Shown here: one piece after another, positions 26,396 to 34,535 of the stretch | How the letters are laid out: each line of letters starts with the position of its first letter | Numbering within the stretch: position 1 is the stretch's first letter | Position numbers and translations under genes: made by a program | Notes under the pieces: generated by a model | What the model was told of the DNA's origin: nothing | The model's input: only the letters and a program-made list of their open reading frames with translations | Database searches by the model: none | Origin: Flavobacterium sp. HSC-32F16 | GTDB taxonomy: Bacteria > Bacteroidota > Bacteroidia > Flavobacteriales > Flavobacteriaceae | Length of the DNA: 64,000 nucleotides | NCBI RefSeq assembly: GCF_024171645.1 | Contig: NZ_JALKAC010000001.1 | Span: 558,001 to 622,000, forward strand | Reading direction: 5' to 3'

Positions 26396-26959
26396 TCAGC
26401 ATTCTGCATTTTCTTTAGATTCTTTAACTTTTTTTATTTTTTCAAGCCCTCTATCACGCATCAGCTGGCTCGCGTCAAGCATTTTGACAAGGTAGATATA
26501 TGGCGTGATCAAATCATAATCAAATTCTTCAGTGCATGGTGACAATGACAGGTGCGAGATTTCAAAAAGAAAAAAATCAAATTTATCAATAGTATTCTGC
26601 TCAAATGCTTTTTGAAATACTGTGAAAGGATTCTCATATTCCTGCTCTGTAAGTGATGCCATATCAAGTTTTGATTTATAGGCATCTGATTCCTTTACTT
26701 TCCATTTTCTGCTTCTGTACTGCAGAAGAAAACATGCTTTAACAAAAGATCGGAAAGCGCTGTGAAAAACAAACACCTGTCCGGGATATCTTATCCTGCA
26801 TACTTCTGTTTTATGGATATAAAGAAATATCTCGCTGAGCACTTCCTTATATGAATCAAGATGGGCAAAGTCAAAAAAAGCATCCATAACCTCAAAAGGC
26901 TTTTTAATCTCATAGCCTGCCCAATACTTGGTTTCAAAGGATTTTATATTCTTTTTCAT
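26396..26959 (-). CDS. Unrecognised protein L2 of HEPN operon
   Basis: 187 residues, starting MKKNIKSFETKYWAGYEIKKPFEVMDAFFDFAHLDSYKE. The same order (SFET.(Y/F)WAG....PF......FDFAHLD.YK) opens the 179-residue protein at 26961-27500, and both also share VFVFH/Y, KWKVKES, SLT.(Q/E)EY(E/D)NP, SLSP and TPYI(Y/H)L.K(M/L)LDA. They are clearly paralogues, but I recognise no family. No signal peptide or membrane segment is seen; the protein is predicted cytoplasmic and mostly helical. It starts 1 bp after the upstream gene, indicating co-translation. Confidence 0.6.
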   Translation of the reverse strand: MKKNIKSFETKYWAGYEIKKPFEVMDAFFDFAHLDSYKEVLSEIFLYIHKTEVCRIRYPGQVFVFHSAFRSFVKACFLLQYRSRKWKVKESDAYKSKLDMASLTEQEYENPFTVFQKAFEQNTIDKFDFFLFEISHLSLSPCTEEFDYDLITPYIYLVKMLDASQLMRDRGLEKIKKVKESKENAEC

Positions 26960-26960
26960 A

Positions 26961-27500
26961 TCATGTTACTTTTTTGTTTTTTTCAATGCCCCTTTCATTG
27001 ATAAGCTCTCCCGCATCCAGAAGTTTTATCAAGTGGATATAGGGAGTGGTTATATCAGAGTCGGGATCTGAACCGAATGGAGATAATGACAATTCTGTTA
27101 TTTCGCTTAAGAAGAATTCAAACTCCTGCAGTGTTTTCTCTTCAAATGCATTCTGAATCGCCAGATAGGGATTGTCGTATTCTTCTTTGGTCAGGGAAGA
27201 GAGATGAAAAACCGTTTCAGAGCGCGTTGATTCTTTCACTTTCCATTTTTTGCTTTTATCCAGCATCCAGTAGCAGACTCTCACAAACGAACACACGGCT
27301 GTATAAAAAACAAAAACATTGCAGGGAATTTCCTGCTTATATACTTTACCCTTATAACAGTGGAGAACCGCTTGGGTTAGGTTCTGTTTATAATAATCAA
27401 GATGGGCAAAATCAAAAACCTCTTCTAATGCGCTGAATGGGTTTCCCGTTCTGAAGCCTGCCCAGAATCTTGTTTCGAAAGATATTTTATTCTTTTTCAT
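26961..27500 (-). CDS. Unrecognised protein L1 of HEPN operon
   Basis: 179 residues, paralogue of L2 (see shared motifs there): MKKNKISFETRFWAG opening, FDFAHLDYYKQNL, VFVFYTAVCSFVRVCYW, KWKVKES, LSLSPFGSDP and TTPYIHLIKLLDAGELI. The conserved aromatic and acidic residues (WAG, FAHLD, KWKVKES) are the best candidates for a functional core. It is followed after 1 bp by L2 and preceded 12 bp upstream by S1, so the five genes look like a single transcription unit in the order HEPN, S1, L1, L2, S2. Confidence 0.6.
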   Translation of the reverse strand: MKKNKISFETRFWAGFRTGNPFSALEEVFDFAHLDYYKQNLTQAVLHCYKGKVYKQEIPCNVFVFYTAVCSFVRVCYWMLDKSKKWKVKESTRSETVFHLSSLTKEEYDNPYLAIQNAFEEKTLQEFEFFLSEITELSLSPFGSDPDSDITTPYIHLIKLLDAGELINERGIEKNKKVT

Positions 27501-27512
27501 AATTTCCAGAGA

Positions 27513-27863
27513 TTATCCGTTATCATTTTCCTTATTGGCCTCTAAGTAAAGCTTGTGCAGTTTATCAAGCCCTTCGGATTCAGAGCATGGCAGGAGCTGT
27601 AACGCAATTTCCAAAACGCTTGTAAGATGGAAAGCGGGATCCTGAATCTGGCTGGAGTTTTCCAGATCGGAATTCTCCAGCGTGTGAAGCGCAATTTTCA
27701 AAAGATCCTGTACAGTAAACATCAGATTGATGTAGCTTGTAAATTTTAGGCTTGCATAATAAGCGCCTTCTTTGTCTTTCTGCGGGGTCAGGGTTCTAAA
27801 AAAGAAACTCTTTTTCAGTTCTTTGATAAATTCATCCGCAGTCCTGATTTCATTTGTTTCCAT
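27513..27863 (-). CDS. Unrecognised small protein S1 of HEPN operon
   Basis: 116 residues: an N-terminal KELKKSFFFRTLTPQKDKEGAYYASLKFTSYINLMFTVQDLLK stretch and a helical tail with SVLEIALQLLPCSESEGLDKLHKLYLEAN. Paralogue of S2. It starts 8 bp after the HEPN gene stop. No family recognised. The mirror-image order S1-L1-L2-S2 suggests that an ancestral S-L pair was duplicated and rearranged. Confidence 0.6.
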   Translation of the reverse strand: METNEIRTADEFIKELKKSFFFRTLTPQKDKEGAYYASLKFTSYINLMFTVQDLLKIALHTLENSDLENSSQIQDPAFHLTSVLEIALQLLPCSESEGLDKLHKLYLEANKENDNG

Positions 27864-27871
27864 AATTTCTC

Positions 27872-28738
27872 CTATTTTATTTTCTCATTCTCTTCCTTTT
27901 CAGCTTTCTCCAGCCTGTCAAGTTCATCTTGAATTAGAATATTAGCCTGTTTTCTAAATTTCCCGCATCTTTCTTCCATAAGCTGGTAATAGAGATAATC
28001 AACATCGTTAGCCTTGGAAAAACGCAGTACGTGGGACTGCTGTTTAAGCAGGCTGAACATAGCTCTGTCTTCCTTGGTATGGCGCGGAAAGAAATCTGCT
28101 GTAATGCTGGAAAAGTATTCGCAGAGGCTGAACAGATGCTCCATTGCAAAATGGCTTGGGGTGTAGCCTGTAAAGACGCGGATCATGGAAAGGCAGGTCT
28201 GCTCCACTATCTGATGAAGGGAAAACATTTTCACCTCATCCGAACTTGAAGCATCATCATCATTGTAAACCCAGTCCCAGATTGTAGCAGTAATATTTCT
28301 CCTGCTTGAAATATAGTTTGATGCAAGTTTTAAGTTTCGTTTTGGGGCATCGCTGATGTTTAAATACGGAGGATTGTTAATGTCTTGAAATAAAAGCTCA
28401 GCATTCTGCATGATCTGCCAGAAGAAAAACTGCTGGTCTTGCCCTACACTTTTCAGGCTCTGTACATGGTGCAAAAGAATAGTTGTAGTTAAAGTCCCTT
28501 TGGTCTTTGTCTTAATCTTATCGCTTATATCATTGCTTGCATTCTCTATAGTTTCCGATACAAAAACTAGGAGGTACAAATGCAGATGTTCTTTTTGCAT
28601 CCCATAGTCGGAAAAAACCTTTCTGCTTGAGCTGTAAGCCATATCATTACTACCAAAACAGTAAACTGCTGATGTCTTGATGTGCTCAGTAATTGCTTGA
28701 ATTACTTCTTTTTGCTGTGAAATTTCAATTGCTTTCAT
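27872..28738 (-). CDS. MNT/HEPN-like protein, first gene of five-gene operon
   Basis: 288 residues. Residues about 1-120 look like a decayed nucleotidyltransferase fold: AVYCFGS (24-30) stands where the GS motif of MNT domains lies, then HLHLYLLVFVSE (51-62) where the aspartates should be, so catalysis is unlikely. Residues about 172-270 read as a HEPN helical domain (FSLHQIVEQTCLSMIRVFTGYTPSHFAMEHLFSLCEYF...YLYYQLMEERCGKFRKQANILI). The catalytic RxxxxH of HEPN RNases is not visible. Similar fused proteins are widespread in Bacteroidota mobile islands without an assigned role. It diverges from the XRE gene at 28912 over a palindrome that could control both directions. Confidence 0.65.
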   Translation of the reverse strand: MKAIEISQQKEVIQAITEHIKTSAVYCFGSNDMAYSSSRKVFSDYGMQKEHLHLYLLVFVSETIENASNDISDKIKTKTKGTLTTTILLHHVQSLKSVGQDQQFFFWQIMQNAELLFQDINNPPYLNISDAPKRNLKLASNYISSRRNITATIWDWVYNDDDASSSDEVKMFSLHQIVEQTCLSMIRVFTGYTPSHFAMEHLFSLCEYFSSITADFFPRHTKEDRAMFSLLKQQSHVLRFSKANDVDYLYYQLMEERCGKFRKQANILIQDELDRLEKAEKEENEKIK

Positions 28739-28817
28739 AATTTTTCTTTTTTTAATTAATACTTGTGTGAAAAATTGTATTTTTGTTTAACACACAGGCA
28801 AGTAAGTGATTAGTCGT

Positions 28818-28852
28818 ACTGTACCGTATCAATTTGTATCATACCGTACAGT
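28818..28852. promoter_or_regulatory. Palindromic operator between HEPN operon and XRE gene
   Basis: The arms ACTGTACCGTATCA and TATCATACCGTACAGT are reverse complements at 13 of 16 positions around an AATTTG centre; TACCGTA also recurs directly. It lies midway in the 173-bp divergent gap, the usual place for an XRE autoregulator site. Confidence 0.6.
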
Positions 28853-28899
28853 AAAATTTCTATATCATACATAGGACTTACTTTTTTATTCTTAATTAT

Positions 28900-28907
28900 T
28901 ATCTTTG
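28900..28907 (+). promoter_or_regulatory. -7 box close to the XRE start codon
   Basis: TATCTTTG is a perfect TAnnTTTG box only 4 bp before the ATG at 28912. Transcription starting about 6 nt downstream would make a leaderless message, or translation may start at codon 10 (ATG at 28939). No -33 TTG is seen. Confidence 0.5.
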
Positions 28908-28911
28908 AGCT

Positions 28912-29319
28912 ATGAGTACATCAACAAAACCAAGTCACATGGGCCGTAAAATCAGCCGTATCCGTGAACTGAAAGACATGAAACAGGAAGCACTGGCACA
29001 GGCTATGGGAACTAACCAGCAAGCGATTTCTATTATGGAAAACAGCGAAACGGTAGAAGAAGAAAAACTGATTGAAGTTGCAAAGGCTTTAGGAGTAAGT
29101 GTTGAAGCAATTAAGAATTTTTCAGAAGAAGGTGTCTTTAATTACTTTAATACTTTTACTGAGAATAAAGGACCGATATATGCCGGACATCATTGTACTT
29201 TTCACCCATTAGACAAACTAATTGAATCCGTAGAAGAGAATAGAAAACTCTACGAAAGATTGTTAAAATCGGAGCAGGATAAAATTGAATATCTGGAAAA
29301 ACTATTAAAAGCAAAATAA
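28912..29319 (+). CDS. XRE-family transcriptional regulator
   Basis: 135 residues. A helix-turn-helix at about 12-65 (MGRKISRIRELKDMKQEALAQAMGTNQQAISIMENSE..EEEKLIEVAKALGVSVEAI) is followed by a linker and a C-terminal coiled coil (LIESVEENRKLYERLLKSEQDKIEYLEKLLKAK) for dimerisation. The same design occurs at 48912-49283. It diverges from the HEPN operon over the 28818-28852 palindrome and is the likely autoregulator. The start is ambiguous between 28912 and 28939 because the -7 box almost touches the first ATG. Confidence 0.85.
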   Translation: MSTSTKPSHMGRKISRIRELKDMKQEALAQAMGTNQQAISIMENSETVEEEKLIEVAKALGVSVEAIKNFSEEGVFNYFNTFTENKGPIYAGHHCTFHPLDKLIESVEENRKLYERLLKSEQDKIEYLEKLLKAK

Positions 29320-29347
29320 TACTTTTATAGAAGATATATTAATTCCT

Positions 29348-29371
29348 AAAAGAGACTTTCCAGTCTCTTTT
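29348..29371 (+). terminator. Terminator of the XRE gene
   Basis: AAAAGAGACT and AGTCTCTTTT form a 10-bp stem with a TTCC loop, followed by more Ts. Confidence 0.85.
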
Positions 29372-29502
29372 TTGTTTCTAAATATTATTATTTTTACTTA
29401 TGCACTAATCTCATTGAATTGAATTAAATTAGATAATAATATACCCAGGTTACCACTTTGATTTTTAAATGTGACCTAGGCAGTTGTTTAAATTATATAT
29501 AT

Positions 29503-29537
29503 AAAGATAATGATATACCCACTATATCATTATCTTT
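29503..29537. terminator. Hairpin upstream of the IS3 pair
   Basis: AAAGATAATGATATA and TATATCATTATCTTT are a perfect 15-bp stem with a CCCAC loop and a following T-run. It shields the transposases from read-through, like the hairpins at the IS1 ends. Confidence 0.7.
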
Positions 29538-29631
29538 TTTATTTTCAACCCATTTAAATATTCGCAAATCATTGTTTTTCTGTTGTTTATATTTCTTAAA
29601 TTCACATACGTATAAATCTAAACTTTAAGAA

Positions 29632-30759
29632 ATGGATAAACTGAAAATTTACGACCGTGATTTTAAAGTGAATGCAGTTAAATTAGCAATTGAAAAAAAT
29701 CGTTTTATAGCAGCAAAGGAACTTGGTATTGCAACAACGAACATCTATAGATGGCACGCTGAATTTCAAAAATATAAAGATGAAAGTTTTCTTGAAGGAC
29801 ATTTCAGAAACTCTGAAAATAAAAGGCTTGCGATACATAAAATGTCACTCACGAAAAAGTTGCAAAAAGTAGAACGTCAAGTTGAAATTTTTAAGAGTGC
29901 AAGCAGATATATTTTGCAAGGGAAACCAATGATTTTTCATTTTATTGAAGAAAATTCACACAGATATCCAATTTGCCGAATGTGTAAAGTATTAGGCATT
30001 AGAGAGACTACTTATTATCGATGGAGAGATAGTATACCTTCTCGAAGAGAACGCCATAGAACTTTCTTGGAAAATGAAATATCTTCTATATTTTATGAAT
30101 ACAAAGGCAGATATGGTAATGGGAAAATTTCTGCAGAACTGCTAAGTCGAGGCATTCAATTAAGTCCGTGCACGGTAAGTTTTTACATGAGAAGACTTGG
30201 TCTTGTCAGTAAACTTAGCAGTAAACATAAAACCAAATCTGGTTCACATTTTATCCAACATAATCCTTGTATTTTTCCTAATCTCCTAAATCGTCAGTTT
30301 AAAGCTGACGAATCTTCACAGATTTGGGTTTCTGGAATGACAAGCTTAGAAACAATGGAGGGTCTTTTATTCCTAACAATCATTATGGATTTATTTGACA
30401 GTAAAATTATTGGATGGAATCTGAGTATAGGTCTAACAATAATGGAAACTTCAATGCCTACTTGGGAAAAGGCTGTCATAAATCGTAAACCAAAGAAAGG
30501 ATTAATATTTCATTCCGATAGATCACCCCAATACGCCAATAAGATTTTTACTCGTAAATTGAATTCATATAAACATATTAAACGAAGTATGAGCAGAACA
30601 GAGAATCATTTAGATAATGCGGTGCCCAAAAGTTTTTTTACTTCACTAAAATCTGAACTAGCTTCTTTAAATGAACTTCCTGTTAAAGAAGAAATGGAAG
30701 AAAAAATACCTGAATATCTTGAACAAACATCAAAAGTTTTTAAGCATAAATTAATATAA
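29632..30759 (+). CDS. IS3-family transposase-like protein with lost catalytic residues
   Basis: 375 residues with OrfA and OrfB fused in one frame. The N-terminal HTH (YDRDFKVNAVKLAIEKNRF...ATTNIYRWHAEF) and the integrase fold (FYEYKGRYGNGKISAELL; LFLTIIMDLFDSKIIGWN) are kept. The DDE triad is broken: the first Asp is G235 (VSGMTS where the neighbour has VSDITY), the second is present as D296 (HSDRSPQY), and the Glu is K333 (NAVPKSFF versus NAVAESFF). The YNKKRRHSTLG region after the triad is replaced by a shorter unrelated tail. The frame is nevertheless uninterrupted. It may be a decaying copy or a protein kept for DNA binding. It ends 9 bp before a complete copy. Confidence 0.8.
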   Translation: MDKLKIYDRDFKVNAVKLAIEKNRFIAAKELGIATTNIYRWHAEFQKYKDESFLEGHFRNSENKRLAIHKMSLTKKLQKVERQVEIFKSASRYILQGKPMIFHFIEENSHRYPICRMCKVLGIRETTYYRWRDSIPSRRERHRTFLENEISSIFYEYKGRYGNGKISAELLSRGIQLSPCTVSFYMRRLGLVSKLSSKHKTKSGSHFIQHNPCIFPNLLNRQFKADESSQIWVSGMTSLETMEGLLFLTIIMDLFDSKIIGWNLSIGLTIMETSMPTWEKAVINRKPKKGLIFHSDRSPQYANKIFTRKLNSYKHIKRSMSRTENHLDNAVPKSFFTSLKSELASLNELPVKEEMEEKIPEYLEQTSKVFKHKLI

Positions 30760-30768
30760 ACTACTGTT

Positions 30769-31926
30769 ATGAAAAATTATGATCGTGCTTTCAAAATAAA
30801 TGCAGTCAAATTAAGCTATAACAGAGGTGAGGGACAAATTGCGAGCATTGAAAGAGAATTGGGAATAACTCCTAGTCTTTTGTATAAATGGCGACAAGAC
30901 TTTGAAAAATTTGGTGCAGGCAGCTTTTGTGGAACCGGGTACTTAAAATTAACTCCTGAACAGAAAAAAATTACTACCCTTGAGAAAAAAATCAAAAATT
31001 CAGAACTTACACTTGAGATTTTAAAGAGTGGGACTAAATATGTTGCTCAAGGAAAGGTAATGACGAAAGAGTTCATTGAAAACAATAAAAGTAAATTCTC
31101 AATTTTAAAAATGTGCAACGCATTAGAAGTTTCTAGAACCACCTATTATTTAAGAAAGAAACATGAACTTTCAGGCACAGAAATCCGAATAAATTTATTA
31201 AAAGAGCAAATTACAGATATATTTTATGAATTTAAGCAAACATATGGAGGCCCAAAAATTGCTAAAGAACTTGAAAAGAGAGGGTATATATTATGTAGTA
31301 CACAAGTAAATTTTTATATGAAAACATTAGGCCTACGTCGAAAAGCCAAAAGAAAATTTAAAGCTACAACTGATTCATTTCATAATCACTATGTGTCTAA
31401 AAATGTTTTAAATAGAGAATTTAGTGTAAGTGATCCTTCTAAAGTTTGGGTTTCTGACATTACATATATTCAAACTATGAGAGGGTTTCTATATCTTACC
31501 ATTGTTATGGATTTATTTGATAGGAAAATCATAGGATGGAGTTTAAGCGATACAATGAGTACTAAACAAACTGCTTTATCTGCATGGGAAATGGCAGTTA
31601 GCAATAGAAAAATTGATAAAGAGTTAATTTTCCACTCAGATAGAGGTTCTCAATATGCTAATAAAGTTTTCACGAAAACTTTGGACTCTTATAATTGCGT
31701 CACACGCAGTATGAGTCGTAAGCAAAACCACAATGATAATGCCGTTGCAGAAAGCTTTTTCAGCATATTTAAAAGGGAACTACTTAACAGAGATAAACTT
31801 CTGTCAAGAAAACAGTTGCGAGAAGAAGTTCGCGATTACATAGAAAATTGGTATAATAAGAAAAGAAGACATTCAACTTTAGGCAATGTGACAATCGAAG
31901 AATTTGATAAAATACATTTACTATAA
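30769..31926 (+). CDS. IS3-family transposase, complete
   Basis: 385 residues, single frame without the usual -1 frameshift. HTH at about 5-45 (DRAFKINAVKLSYNRG...SLLYKWRQDFEKF), a coiled coil near 70-90, then the rve integrase core with D230 (WVSDITYI), D291 (HSDRGSQY) and E328 (NDNAVAESFF) all present, and the terminal YNKKRRHSTLG signature. It is likely active. It starts 9 bp after the defective paralogue and ends just before a truncated DUF416-like gene, so its insertion may have caused that truncation. Exact inverted repeats were not identified. Confidence 0.9.
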   Translation: MKNYDRAFKINAVKLSYNRGEGQIASIERELGITPSLLYKWRQDFEKFGAGSFCGTGYLKLTPEQKKITTLEKKIKNSELTLEILKSGTKYVAQGKVMTKEFIENNKSKFSILKMCNALEVSRTTYYLRKKHELSGTEIRINLLKEQITDIFYEFKQTYGGPKIAKELEKRGYILCSTQVNFYMKTLGLRRKAKRKFKATTDSFHNHYVSKNVLNREFSVSDPSKVWVSDITYIQTMRGFLYLTIVMDLFDRKIIGWSLSDTMSTKQTALSAWEMAVSNRKIDKELIFHSDRGSQYANKVFTKTLDSYNCVTRSMSRKQNHNDNAVAESFFSIFKRELLNRDKLLSRKQLREEVRDYIENWYNKKRRHSTLGNVTIEEFDKIHLL

Positions 31927-31967
31927 TAGATTACTGCAGAAGATCATACGTGCAACGAGAAGATTGT

Positions 31968-32264
31968 TTAATTATAGGCAAAAGAAGCTAATATTGTATC
32001 ATAATCCTCAGTATCTGGAGTTATATTCTCAACAACATTAATATAAATATCGACATTCTGGGATTTATTCTTCTCAATTAAATCCTTAAAGAGAGTTGAA
32101 ATAATCTTCTCTAATTCTGATGGATCTCCATAACTATATTCGTTTGAAAAATAAACATAATTTGGTAATAGTATTTCACATATTAATAAAGAAAAAATCA
32201 ATCTTTTTTCCTCACTCAAACTATCTAACTTTTTACTAATTCTATTTCTATATTCATTCTCCAT
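31968..32264 (-). CDS. DUF416-like protein, truncated (immunity candidate)
   Basis: 98 residues: RISKKLDSLSEEKRLIFSLLICEILLPNYVYFSNEYSYGDPSELEKIISTLF is typical of the N-terminal half of DUF416 (YjaG-like) proteins, which are about 190 residues. The frame ends ...DTILASFAYN close to the end of the IS3 element, where the full family would continue, so the gene is probably cut by the insertion or its rearrangement. DUF416 proteins are recurrent neighbours of RHS toxins, and here the gene lies among RHS tips on the same strand. An immunity role is inference. Confidence 0.65.
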   Translation of the reverse strand: MENEYRNRISKKLDSLSEEKRLIFSLLICEILLPNYVYFSNEYSYGDPSELEKIISTLFKDLIEKNKSQNVDIYINVVENITPDTEDYDTILASFAYN

Positions 32265-32353
32265 CTTTTTTAATTGTAATAATGTCGATTTTGTTTTATC
32301 TTAAAAGACATATTTGCGCTTTTAAAACTTATCCTTAAAATACAATTCTAAAA

Positions 32354-32404
32354 TTAAGGGTGCAAAAAATACACCCTTAACTTTATCTGTAGCTTTGCTA
32401 CAGA
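32354..32404 (-). terminator. Two hairpins after the SUKH gene
   Basis: TTAAGGGTG (32354-32362) pairs with CACCCTTAA (32372-32380), and TCTGTAGC (32386-32393) pairs with GCTACAGA (32397-32404). Only a weak T-run follows on the minus strand, so termination is likely but not certain. Confidence 0.55.
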
Positions 32405-32423
32405 TTATAGTCATTAAGAAAAT

Positions 32424-32906
32424 TTAATTAAAGGCATTATCTACCATCACTTTTATTAAGTCAGCTAAACCGAAATCCAATTTTTCCAAAATAACATCTT
32501 TTTTAGCATTTGGATTTTCACATATGTATATAGTTGGATTATCCAATTCTCTATGTTTATAGATAGCAAAACATATTTCTCCATCAGAACCGATAACTAG
32601 ATAGTCATTAAAAATTTCTGGTTTAAATTTAAACCAGTAGCTTGTTTCAGGATTGTTTACACGCTGTAAATTTTCTGAAAAAGTTTTTTTTTCTTTTTCA
32701 TCATAAATACTGTAAATTATCTTATTATCAATTCTTAATCCATTCGATTCTTCATGATAAAGTTGCTTGAAAACAGCAGGAAATTTAAAACTTAATTGTT
32801 TTTCAGCTTCATTTACTACAGTGATATCACAAGGCTTTATAAAACCAATATCACCTCCAAATTCATCATCTAATGATGACATTAAATCTTTTAAATCATT
32901 TATCAT
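32424..32906 (-). CDS. SMI1/KNR4 (SUKH) family immunity protein, copy 2
   Basis: 160 residues, differing from copy 1 (637-1119) at only ten positions, most in residues 27-45 (DITVVNEAEKQLSFKFPAVF versus DINLVDKAEKQLGFQFPTVF). Its ATG overlaps the TGA of the RHS tip upstream by four bases, the intact version of the arrangement seen in remnant form at 1116-1119. SUKH proteins neutralise diverse nuclease and deaminase toxins by direct binding in the cytoplasm. Here the partner is the HNH-like tip at 32903-33679. The duplication shows that the two cassette regions share recent ancestry. Confidence 0.85.
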   Translation of the reverse strand: MINDLKDLMSSLDDEFGGDIGFIKPCDITVVNEAEKQLSFKFPAVFKQLYHEESNGLRIDNKIIYSIYDEKEKKTFSENLQRVNNPETSYWFKFKPEIFNDYLVIGSDGEICFAIYKHRELDNPTIYICENPNAKKDVILEKLDFGLADLIKVMVDNAFN

Positions 32907-33679
32907 TTATATCCATGTATTTTATGTTCTGTTCTATGATCCGCTGTATTTTTTAATTTCGCCTCTTTATAACTGTTACCTTCCCTCGCAGGCTTTTTGT
33001 AAGGATGTGCAAGATCTTTTCCTGGTGGATTCCTGATATTTTTCTGAGGCTTTAGAGTTCCATCTTTACTTTGTCTGGTAGATTTTCTATCGATAGAGTT
33101 TTGCTCTTGTTTTATCCAACCTCTATCAGCAGAACTAGTTTTAGAATCATTTCCTAACTCTTCCAATCTCTTTTGTTTCCCTGAGCGTCCACCATTTGAT
33201 TTTTCACTAGAATTACCTTGCACTTTAGAATCGCTAATCATATTACTCGCAGCATTTCCAGCAATAATACTTCCAGCGACACCTTCTACGATTCCTTTTC
33301 CTAAAAGAAGACCACTTCCAGTTGCTCCAATTGCACCAACGCCAGCACCTACACCAGTTGAAGCTACAGCACCTGAAGCAATTAAACCTGTTGTACCTGC
33401 AGTAGCACTCATTGCACCATCAGCCATCATAAATGCGCCTACTGCCATTGTTGAAGCATGAGCTGACATCACACCGTTATGATAGGCAGTACTGCCAGTA
33501 TCATATTGATTTCTATAATCAGTACCAAATGAATCGTCAACCGCTGTTAGAACAAATGCTTTCAAGCCATCACAGCACATTTCGACTTCGTTACCATCTG
33601 GGTCAACAAAAATAACTGGATTATTCAGTGCATAATTATATGGAGACATTTCTGAATAATTTTCAGCCATGGCATCCAT
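32903..33679 (-). CDS. Displaced RHS tip with nuclease-like C-terminus
   Basis: 258 residues from an internal ATG; RHS core homology ([31 protein letters not shown]) continues upstream to about 33790 without its own start. After FVDPDG (residue 25-30) there is a glycine/alanine-rich, membrane-active-looking stretch (about 65-150: GLIASGAVASTGVGAGVGAIGATGSG, GKGIVEGVAGSIIAG), a basic linker and the toxin end KDLAHPYKKPAREGNSYKEAK...NTADHRTEHKIHGYK. The histidine pattern (LAHP, DHRTEHKIH) suggests a metal-dependent nuclease, but I do not assign a named family. It overlaps its SUKH immunity gene. The missing shell means expression depends on recombination or unknown transcription. Confidence 0.7.
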   Translation of the reverse strand: MDAMAENYSEMSPYNYALNNPVIFVDPDGNEVEMCCDGLKAFVLTAVDDSFGTDYRNQYDTGSTAYHNGVMSAHASTMAVGAFMMADGAMSATAGTTGLIASGAVASTGVGAGVGAIGATGSGLLLGKGIVEGVAGSIIAGNAASNMISDSKVQGNSSEKSNGGRSGKQKRLEELGNDSKTSSADRGWIKQEQNSIDRKSTRQSKDGTLKPQKNIRNPPGKDLAHPYKKPAREGNSYKEAKLKNTADHRTEHKIHGYK

Positions 33680-33875
33680 AGTATACCAACGTCCAGTTGC
33701 TGGATCATAAAAACGTGCTCCATAGTCGTATACTCCAAGCCCCAGCTCGTCTTGGAGCTCTTTTCCGTTGTACTTATACTTATAAGGGTTTGCGATTTTT
33801 TTTACAAGGTTTTACCTGTTAAATACAATAATTTTTAGAACATGATTTTGCAGGATAAACTTACTGTTTTACATC

Positions 33876-34535
33876 TTAAATCCAAAAATAAATTTTTAAA
33901 ATAGCATTAAAAACAGCTAAACTTCTACTGAAACAGATTGTACGTCTGTTGAGTCTTTTCAGATGGGTTCTGAGCGTCAGATTCTTTCTTTCAATATGGT
34001 TTGTTCCAAAACGTTTTACAGAATGCATTTTCTCATTAATCAGATACCTGTAGTTTTTAAGTCTGTCCGTAAATATCTTTTTTGCTTCTGATAATTTCAG
34101 AGTTTCAAGAACATGGCTTAATGTTTTATTAGTTCGTTTACCGACATTAAAGCTCACAACAGTCCTAGAATCCTTTTCTAAAGCATAAACTAGCCAGATT
34201 AAATTTCGTTTGTGTCTGATATAAGTGCACAACTCATCAACTTCATAAGTTTTGCCTCTGCTGTTAATCGGCTTGGCAATGTTTCTGGCAATTGATATAA
34301 TTCTTTTCAATAATGTTGTGGCTGATATTTTCAGTATTCTTGCAGTGCTCCTTATTCCTAAACCTTCTTTTGTTAATTGAATTATATTTTCGTTGGTAAC
34401 CCTTTTATAAGCGTTGTAGATATAGTCAATCTGCTGTCTTTTTTGACAAACGCAACATTTATAACGCTGATTTCCGTTAGATTGAAATCCATTTTTTACG
34501 CATTTACCATTGCAGAAATTACATTGTATTATCAT
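33876..34535 (-). CDS. IS1-family transposase
   Basis: 219 residues: zinc ribbon (CNFCNGKC at 5-12, CCVC near 28-31), HTH (LTKEGLGIRSTARILKIS), catalytic region with YEVDELCTYI, TDRLKNYRYLI and HIERKNLTLRTHLKRLNRRT. It is highly similar to 35037-35696 (same length and nearly all motifs identical) and to the C-terminal two-thirds of 2655-3332. Intact, so potentially active. The right end of this element interrupts the RHS fragment at 34712. Confidence 0.88.
   Translation of the reverse strand: MIIQCNFCNGKCVKNGFQSNGNQRYKCCVCQKRQQIDYIYNAYKRVTNENIIQLTKEGLGIRSTARILKISATTLLKRIISIARNIAKPINSRGKTYEVDELCTYIRHKRNLIWLVYALEKDSRTVVSFNVGKRTNKTLSHVLETLKLSEAKKIFTDRLKNYRYLINEKMHSVKRFGTNHIERKNLTLRTHLKRLNRRTICFSRSLAVFNAILKIYFWI

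Noticed and set aside
27077..28607. Plus-strand frames opposite the HEPN operon
   Set aside because: Out-of-frame complements of genes supported by paralogy and tight spacing.
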